Below, piece by piece: positions 59,275 through 64,000 of a stretch of 64,000 nucleotides of DNA. The notes beneath the pieces are model-generated. The model was not told the origin of the DNA, searched no databases, and worked only from the letters and a program-made list of their open reading frames with translations. Each line of letters starts with the position of its first letter. Within the stretch, counting starts at the first letter, position 1. The DNA is from Erwinia tasmaniensis Et1/99 (GTDB lineage Bacteria > Pseudomonadota > Gammaproteobacteria > Enterobacterales > Enterobacteriaceae), in contig NC_010694.1 in the NCBI RefSeq assembly GCF_000026185.1, forward strand, positions 2,852,001 to 2,916,000, read 5' to 3'. The position numbers and the translations under genes are program-made.

Positions 59275-59960
59275 GAGTTCAACAGCTCCTGGTTAATCCG
59301 ATCAAAATCGGTGACCTGACGATGACGGCTTGCGTTATCCGCCGCGCCGCGTATTAACTGCACGGTATGCCAACCCGCATCGCGTGCGGCGTCCAGCTCC
59401 TCGTGGATATCGGACAAAAACAGCAGCTGCTCTGCGGGCAGGCCAATCTGGCTGGCGATATTGCGATAGGCATCCACCTCACGTTTGGCACCCATATGGG
59501 TATCAAAGTAGCCGCTGAACAGCCCGGTGATATCACCGGCATCGCTGTAGCCAAACAGTAATTTCTGCGCCGCCACCGAGCCGGAGGAATAAACATACAG
59601 CGCCAGCCCCTGCTGCTGCCAGCGCCGTAAGGCGGGCAGCACATCCGGATAAAGATGGCCGGTAAAACTGCCGTTGAGATAGCCGTCACGCCAGACCATC
59701 CCTTGTAACGCCTTCAGCGCGGTGGACTTACGATCTTCATCCATAAAGCCAAACAGCACGTCGATAAGCTCCTGCACCGTTGCCTCCGGGCGCTCAACCT
59801 CCGCCCGCAGCTGGTCGAGAGCCTGCGCCACCGCGGGCTGCTGCTGGTTACCGATGATAAAGGACGGCAAATTTTCGCGGGCGTAAGGGAACAGCACATT
59901 ATGTACAAAGCGGATATCGCTGGTGGTGCCTTCAATATCGGTGACGATGGCGCGGATCAT
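59271..59960 (-). CDS. mtnC: Enolase-phosphatase E1
   Basis: MtnC is the bifunctional HAD enzyme that enolises and dephosphorylates the diketo intermediate. The 229-residue protein has the HAD motif [32 protein letters not shown] and [16 protein letters not shown]. It overlaps both neighbours by 4 bp. Confidence 0.96.
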
Positions 59961-60571
59961 AGTTTCTCCAACAGACGGCGTTGTAATTCACACTGGAACA
60001 GAAACTCCAGCCCTTCAAGGTGGCGGCGTGCTTCATTCACGTCTTTGCCCCAGCAGGTCAGCCCGTGACCGCGCAGCAGAAAGCCGTAGCGCAGTGGCTG
60101 TGCGGCGGCAAACCGCTCAATACGCCGTGCCAGCGCGTCAATATCCTGGTCGTTATCGAACAGGGCTATGGCTACGCGGTCAAGGTGCGAATGTTGCCCG
60201 GACAGCGTCTTCTGCATTTCGTAACCCTGTAGAACCAGCGCCGCGCCCTGCTCTACCCGCGACAGCACGGTCGAGTTCACCGTATGGGTATGCAGCACCG
60301 CTCCGGCGTCAGGGAACAGACGATAGATTAAGGTATGCAGGCCGGTTTCCGCCGAGGGTTTACGACCGGACGGCACGCGATGAGTGGCAATCTCCACCTG
60401 AATAAAGTCATCGGGCGTCAGGCTGCCTTTGTCTTTGCCGGAGGTGCTTAGCAGGCAGGTTTGCTCATCCTGGCGCAGCGACATATTGCCGCCGGTCGCC
60501 GGGGCCCAGCCGCGTTCACCAATCCAGTGACAGGCGGCAACCAATTGATCTAGCTGTGCGCATTGCGTCAT
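59957..60571 (-). CDS. mtnB: Methylthioribulose-1-phosphate dehydratase
   Basis: MtnB is a zinc-dependent class II aldolase-fold dehydratase. The 204-residue protein has [28 protein letters not shown], the His ligands in [14 protein letters not shown] and [16 protein letters not shown]. It is the first gene of mtnBCD, with tandem MetJ boxes upstream. Confidence 0.96.
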   Translation of the reverse strand: MTQCAQLDQLVAACHWIGERGWAPATGGNMSLRQDEQTCLLSTSGKDKGSLTPDDFIQVEIATHRVPSGRKPSAETGLHTLIYRLFPDAGAVLHTHTVNSTVLSRVEQGAALVLQGYEMQKTLSGQHSHLDRVAIALFDNDQDIDALARRIERFAAAQPLRYGFLLRGHGLTCWGKDVNEARRHLEGLEFLFQCELQRRLLEKL

Positions 60572-60628
60572 GCCGTTCCCTTCGATTCAGGCTAAAGCGT
60601 TCGCAGCAGCGCGAACCCCAACAGATAT

Positions 60629-60644
60629 AGACGTCTAAGCGTCT
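60629..60644 (-). promoter_or_regulatory. Tandem MetJ boxes upstream of mtnBCD
   Basis: AGACGTCT followed directly by AAGCGTCT forms two adjacent 8-bp met boxes, 58 bp before the mtnB start. The core repeat also occurs between mtnK and mtnA, so all salvage genes likely respond to MetJ. Confidence 0.85.
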
Positions 60645-60808
60645 TGATTGCCAAATACTATCACCCTGTGGTGGTGAAATGAAGGGAGAATTATTGAGTT
60701 GGGATAAGGGAGAGCAGGTAGAACAACGCTTACCGCCAGCGGGGGTTTGTTACAGATAAGAGATAGCCTGGCCCGGAAAGCAAAAATAAACGGCTGGCGA
60801 ATGACAAT

Positions 60809-61276
60809 TTAAATGTTTTGTAATCTGAATTTTTTAGCCTGCTCTATCCAGGCTAAAATTTGACATCTGTCCTCAATCAGGGCGTGAGCTGCATCCTGAC
60901 AGTAGTCAATGACATAGAAGTGATGGTCTTTGTCGCGATCAATAAAGTAGGAATAAACCACGTAGCTGTCGCTTGTTGAGGCCCATTGAACCTTGAGTCC
61001 ATGTTCATCTTCCCAACAGCAGCCCTCCTGCCAGATATGTACATGGTGCAAATCTTCGGCTCTGGCCGTCGGGGGGCGCTCCATAAGCTTGTCGCGACCT
61101 ATAGTGTCGATATGCGCAGGGTGCTGCAACTGAATATGGATAGGAGGAGCGGGAATATCATAATAATCAAGGCATTCCCGTTTGTACTGCTCAAATTCTT
61201 CAATGGGGAGAGCGGTAAAAGCGAACTGACTTATCACTTCTGCCAGCGCTTGCGATCGGCTTATTTTGCATCCCAT
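60809..61276 (-). CDS. YafO-family ribosome-dependent toxin-like protein
   Basis: This 155-residue protein matches the pattern of E. coli YafO, an mRNA interferase active on translating ribosomes: EEFEQYKRE, IGRDKLMERP, LHHVHIW, QWASTSDSYVVYSYF, and a final AWIEQAKKFRLQ (YafO: SYKRDGVLP, FGRD, VAHIHL, RTNDEAHLVY, AEAFRMRF). About 25 extra residues occur at the N-terminus. It starts inside the last 16 bp of an upstream 48-residue ORF, a typical toxin-antitoxin arrangement. It is isolated between mtnB and the aminotransferase gene and AT-richer than them. Confidence 0.75.
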   Translation of the reverse strand: MGCKISRSQALAEVISQFAFTALPIEEFEQYKRECLDYYDIPAPPIHIQLQHPAHIDTIGRDKLMERPPTARAEDLHHVHIWQEGCCWEDEHGLKVQWASTSDSYVVYSYFIDRDKDHHFYVIDYCQDAAHALIEDRCQILAWIEQAKKFRLQNI

Positions 61277-61407
61277 TGTTGTCGCTTCTCTTCCATTTTG
61301 GCTGCAAGAATGGCCGAAGCTGCAGTGAGCCGAGCCTTGTGGTCAGCATTGCGGCGCAGTGTCTGGCGAGGTTTTTCGCCTGTTCCCGCTTCGTGCTTCT
61401 GTGTCAT
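61261..61407 (-). CDS. 48-residue ORF overlapping YafO-like toxin; putative antitoxin
   Basis: The ORF starts at ATG 61407 with TAAGGAG upstream and encodes a very basic, helical peptide: MTQKHEAGTGEKPRQTLRRN, then AILAAKMEEKRQQWDAK at the C-terminus. Its last 16 bp overlap the toxin start. It is only half the size of YafN (97 residues) and shows no Phd/YefM motif. Its position as first gene of the pair, its own promoter (61445-61473) and a palindrome at 61420-61434 favour an antitoxin role; this is inference. Confidence 0.6.
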   Translation of the reverse strand: MTQKHEAGTGEKPRQTLRRNADHKARLTAASAILAAKMEEKRQQWDAK

Positions 61408-61419
61408 ACGTTGCTCCTT

Positions 61420-61473
61420 ATCACGTATTGTGATTCACTTGTTCAGTATATAACCACGGTCATATCCATTCAA
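61420..61473 (-). promoter_or_regulatory. Promoter and palindromic operator of toxin-antitoxin pair
   Basis: On the minus strand TTGAAT (61473-61468), a 17-bp spacer and TATACT (61450-61445) form a good sigma-70 promoter. Just after the expected start point lies the palindrome ATCAC-N5-GTGAT (61420-61434), a likely site for autorepression by the antitoxin or the complex. Confidence 0.6.
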
Positions 61474-61674
61474 CATCATATTGAGAAGAGCCTGTCTCCC
61501 TGGCTCTTGTCTGCATCGGCCTGGTAAATAGTGCAGTATGGGTAAGACCAGAAAATATTTAATCCAGTAATATCCATATACCTCATAGATTTAAGCCTGT
61601 TTACTGCCACCGTGTTATATTGCCAGCAACACCGACCTTCCCCCAATTACCGCATTGCACAAGGGTTACTACAG

Positions 61675-62835
61675 ATGAGCCAGACGTCGTTCACCCCAGA
61701 GAGCAAACTGCCCGCGCTGGGAACCACTATTTTCAGCCAGATGAGCGCGCTCGCGCAGCAGCATAACGCCATTAACCTGTCGCAGGGCTTTCCGGACTTT
61801 GACGGCCCGCACTACCTGCAACAGCGTCTGGCGCATCATGTTGGCCAGGGGGCTAACCAGTACGCGCCGATGACCGGCGTGCCCGCTCTGCGTGAAGCCA
61901 TAGCGAAAAAAACCGCCGAACTGTATGGCTATAAGCCGGATGCCAACAGCGAGATCACCGTGACCGCCGGGGCAACCGAAGCGCTGTTCGCCGCCATTAC
62001 CGCGCTGGTTCGCGCGGGCGACGAGGTGATCTGTTTTGACCCGAGCTACGACAGCTATGCGCCAGCCGTGACGCTGGCAGGCGGCGTGCTGAAGCGCATC
62101 GCGTTGCAACCGCCGGCATTCCGCGTCGACTGGCAGGCCTTTAAGGCGCTGCTGTCACCGCGCACCCGGCTGGTTATCCTCAATACGCCGCACAATCCTT
62201 CGGCCACCGTCTGGCAGCAGAGCGATTTTAACGCCCTGTGGCAGGCGATTGCCGACCAGCAGATCTACGTGCTTAGCGACGAAGTGTATGAACATATCTG
62301 CTTTGACGCCAACGGCCACGCCAGCGTACTGGCGCATCAACAGCTGCGCCAGCGCGCTGTCGCCGTTTCCTCTTTCGGCAAAACCTTTCATATGACCGGC
62401 TGGAAAGTGGGTTACTGCGTGGCGCCTGCCGCGATAAGCAGCGAAGTGCGTAAGGTGCATCAATACCTGACCTTTTCGGTGAATACCCCGGCACAGCTGG
62501 CGATTGCCGATATGCTGGAGCAGGAACCGGCGCACTACCGCCAACTGCCGGAATTCTACCGCGCGCGCCGTGACCGCTTCGTGCAGGCGCTGGCGCGCAG
62601 CCGTTTCAAGCTGCTGCCCTGTGAAGGCACCTATTTCCTGTTGGCGGACTACAGCGCCATCTCCAGCCTGGACGACGTGGCGTTCTGCCAGTGGCTGACG
62701 AAAGAAGCCGGCGTGGCGGCCATTCCGCTGTCGGTCTTCTGCGCTGACGCCTTCCCGCATAAACTTATCCGCCTGTGCTTCGCCAAACGGGAAGCCACGC
62801 TGGATGCCGCCGCGGAGCGCCTGTGTCAACTTTAA
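61675..62835 (+). CDS. Methionine/glutamine aminotransferase (YbdL/MtnE type)
   Basis: This 386-residue class I PLP aminotransferase is closest by pattern to E. coli YbdL: NLSQGFPDFDGP, QYAPMTGVPALREAI, NTPHNPSATVW, DEVYEHICFD, and the PLP lysine in SSFGKTFHMTGWKVGY. It converts the salvage 2-oxo acid to methionine using glutamine or another donor. ATG 61675 is preceded by AAGGG. Its end overlaps the omega-amidase gene by 13 bp, linking the two reactions. Confidence 0.92.
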   Translation: MSQTSFTPESKLPALGTTIFSQMSALAQQHNAINLSQGFPDFDGPHYLQQRLAHHVGQGANQYAPMTGVPALREAIAKKTAELYGYKPDANSEITVTAGATEALFAAITALVRAGDEVICFDPSYDSYAPAVTLAGGVLKRIALQPPAFRVDWQAFKALLSPRTRLVILNTPHNPSATVWQQSDFNALWQAIADQQIYVLSDEVYEHICFDANGHASVLAHQQLRQRAVAVSSFGKTFHMTGWKVGYCVAPAAISSEVRKVHQYLTFSVNTPAQLAIADMLEQEPAHYRQLPEFYRARRDRFVQALARSRFKLLPCEGTYFLLADYSAISSLDDVAFCQWLTKEAGVAAIPLSVFCADAFPHKLIRLCFAKREATLDAAAERLCQL

Positions 62836-63596
62836 AACTGAGCGTATTACAGCAGCCGCTGGTATGGATGGACGGCGCGGCGAATCTGCGCTTTTTCGAC
62901 GGGCTGCTGGCGGATATCCACCGGCGTGACCTGATCGTGCTGCCGGAGATGTTTACCAGCGGTTTTGCGATGGAAGCCGCTGAACGTTCGCTGCCACAGC
63001 CAGAGGTGGTTGCCTGGTTACGGGAAAAGGCACGGGCGGCGGATGCCATGATCGCCGGCAGCGCGGCCATCCGCACAGAACACGGCGCGGTGAACCGTTT
63101 CTTTCTGGTGGAGCCTGCGGGTACTGTGCATCACTACGACAAGCGCCACCTGTTCCGCATGGCGGGTGAGCATCAGCACTATCTGGCGGGCAGCCGCCGT
63201 GAGATCGTCACCTGGCGCGGCTGGCGAATTTTACCCCAGGTGTGTTACGACCTGCGCTTTCCGGTGTTCTCGCGTAATCAGAATGACTACGACTTAGCGC
63301 TGTACGTGGCCAACTGGCCGGCCGCACGCGCGCTGCACTGGCAGGTATTGTTGCAGGCGCGGGCGATTGAGAACCAGGCGTACATCGCCGGATGCAACCG
63401 CGTCGGCAGCGACGGTAACGGGCATCAGTACAGCGGCGACAGCCGCATTATCAGCCCACAGGGTGAGATGCTGGCGGCCGGAGAAGCCCATCAGCCCGCG
63501 CGCCTCGACGCCGACCTCTCGCTGGACGCGTTGCGCGACTACCGCACGCGCTTCCCGGCATGGCGCGATGCCGACCGCTTTAGCCTGCCGGAGTAA
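62823..63596 (+). CDS. yafV: Omega-amidase (YafV), nitrilase family
   Basis: This 257-residue nitrilase-superfamily amidase has the Glu in LPEMFTSGFAME, Lys in HYDKRHLFRM and catalytic Cys in QVCYDLRFPVFSR. It hydrolyses alpha-ketoglutaramate from glutamine transamination, making methionine salvage irreversible. The start is GTG 62823, inside the preceding gene; E. coli YafV begins at the same place (LKITLLQQPLVWMDG versus LKLSVLQQPLVWMDG). Confidence 0.94.
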   Translation: MSTLKLSVLQQPLVWMDGAANLRFFDGLLADIHRRDLIVLPEMFTSGFAMEAAERSLPQPEVVAWLREKARAADAMIAGSAAIRTEHGAVNRFFLVEPAGTVHHYDKRHLFRMAGEHQHYLAGSRREIVTWRGWRILPQVCYDLRFPVFSRNQNDYDLALYVANWPAARALHWQVLLQARAIENQAYIAGCNRVGSDGNGHQYSGDSRIISPQGEMLAAGEAHQPARLDADLSLDALRDYRTRFPAWRDADRFSLPE

Positions 63597-64000
63597 TCAC
63601 CTTTTCGGCATGCGGGGCTTTTACCCGATTAAACAGCAGGTTCAGCGTCACCGACACCAGGCAGGCCGCGCTGATACCGGAATGGAAGATGGTGCGAACC
63701 CAGCCGGGGAACTGATCGTAGAACGACGGCATCACGATCGGGATCATGCCGAAAGCAATCGACGTGGCGACAATCACCAGATTCATATTGTCCTTATAGT
63801 CGACCTTCGCCAGCGTGCGGATACCGCTGGCCGCCACGGTGCCAAACAGCACCACGCCAGCCCCGCCGAGCACCGGCATCGGGATTGCGGCCACCACGCG
63901 TCCGAGTAGCGGGAAAAAGCCGAGCAGCACCAGGATCACGCCCCCCGCCGCCACGACAAAACGGCTTTTTACCCCGGTCATCGCCACCAGCCCGATATTC
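63580..64000 (-). CDS. Purine/uracil NCS2 permease, C-terminal part
   Basis: This is the C-terminal 139 codons or so of an NCS2-family nucleobase permease; the gene runs past the right edge. The visible part has NIGLVAMTGVKSRFVV, GAGVVLFGTVAASGIRTLAKVDY and several membrane segments ending LNLLFNRVKAP. NIGLVxxTGVKSR resembles the urate/xanthine transporters (UacT-like). It is convergent with yafV and overlaps it by 17 bp. Confidence 0.9.
   Translation of the reverse strand, partial: NIGLVAMTGVKSRFVVAAGGVILVLLGFFPLLGRVVAAIPMPVLGGAGVVLFGTVAASGIRTLAKVDYKDNMNLVIVATSIAFGMIPIVMPSFYDQFPGWVRTIFHSGISAACLVSVTLNLLFNRVKAPHAEKVITPAG

Overview
This 64 kb window is chromosomal DNA of an enterobacterium. 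Gene content and order match the Escherichia coli phoR-phoB-sbcDC-rdgC-ppnP-aroM-yaiA-aroL-yaiI-proC-psiF-iraP and proAB-phoE-crl-frsA-gpt-pepD-dinB-yafK-yafJ-gmhA-fadE blocks. They are interrupted by accessory genes typical of plant- or environment-associated relatives. I infer an Erwinia/Pantoea-type organism (Erwiniaceae); the genus is an inference from protein resemblance and synteny. No rRNA, tRNA, CRISPR array, insertion sequence or prophage was recognised.

Layout. 1-5.9 kb: phosphate two-component system (phoR start, phoB with a Pho box) and the SbcCD nuclease. 6.2-6.8 kb: an AT-rich orphan gene with 43-residue repeats. 7-11 kb: AraC-type regulator, APH-fold kinase and a divergent Eat-type permease, with phased direct repeats in the shared promoter. 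11-20.8 kb: rdgC and ppnP; an IclR/OPT transporter/DUF1177/AroM module whose transporter is broken by an in-frame amber codon; yaiA, aroL, a DUF2076 protein, yaiI, proC, psiF. 21-26.9 kb: small Gly-rich lipoprotein, stand-alone lacZ with a CRP-like site, a cold-shock gene with a cspA-type leader, a YcgZ-like connector, an I78 inhibitor lipoprotein and a CPBP protease. 27-33.8 kb: a six-gene peptide-type ABC transporter operon with two related binding proteins. 34-41.5 kb: mostly small genes, a candidate sRNA, acyltransferase, methyltransferase, iraP, crcB under a fluoride riboswitch, a shikimate dehydrogenase paralogue and a decayed vapC. 41.5-56.3 kb: lysE-type exporter, proBA, phoE, crl, frsA, gpt, pepD, dinB, L,D-transpeptidase-fold protein, yafJ, gmhA, fadE. 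56.3-63.6 kb: methionine salvage genes (mtnK, mtnA, mtnD, mtnC, mtnB, aminotransferase, omega-amidase) with MetJ boxes, and inside this block a YafO-like toxin with an overlapping 48-residue ORF. The window ends in a purine permease gene.

Themes. Phosphate starvation links phoBR, psiF and phoE (Pho boxes at phoB and phoE). Stress and RpoS control link iraP, crl and two YmgB/YcgZ-type connectors. Known regulatory logic can be read directly at several genes: fluoride riboswitch, cspA cold box, LexA box at dinB, FadR site at fadE, MetJ boxes at mtn genes. The least explained items are the 43-residue repeat protein, the YafO-like toxin with its small partner, the candidate sRNA at 34.1 kb, the AraC/kinase/permease cluster and the amber-interrupted OPT transporter.
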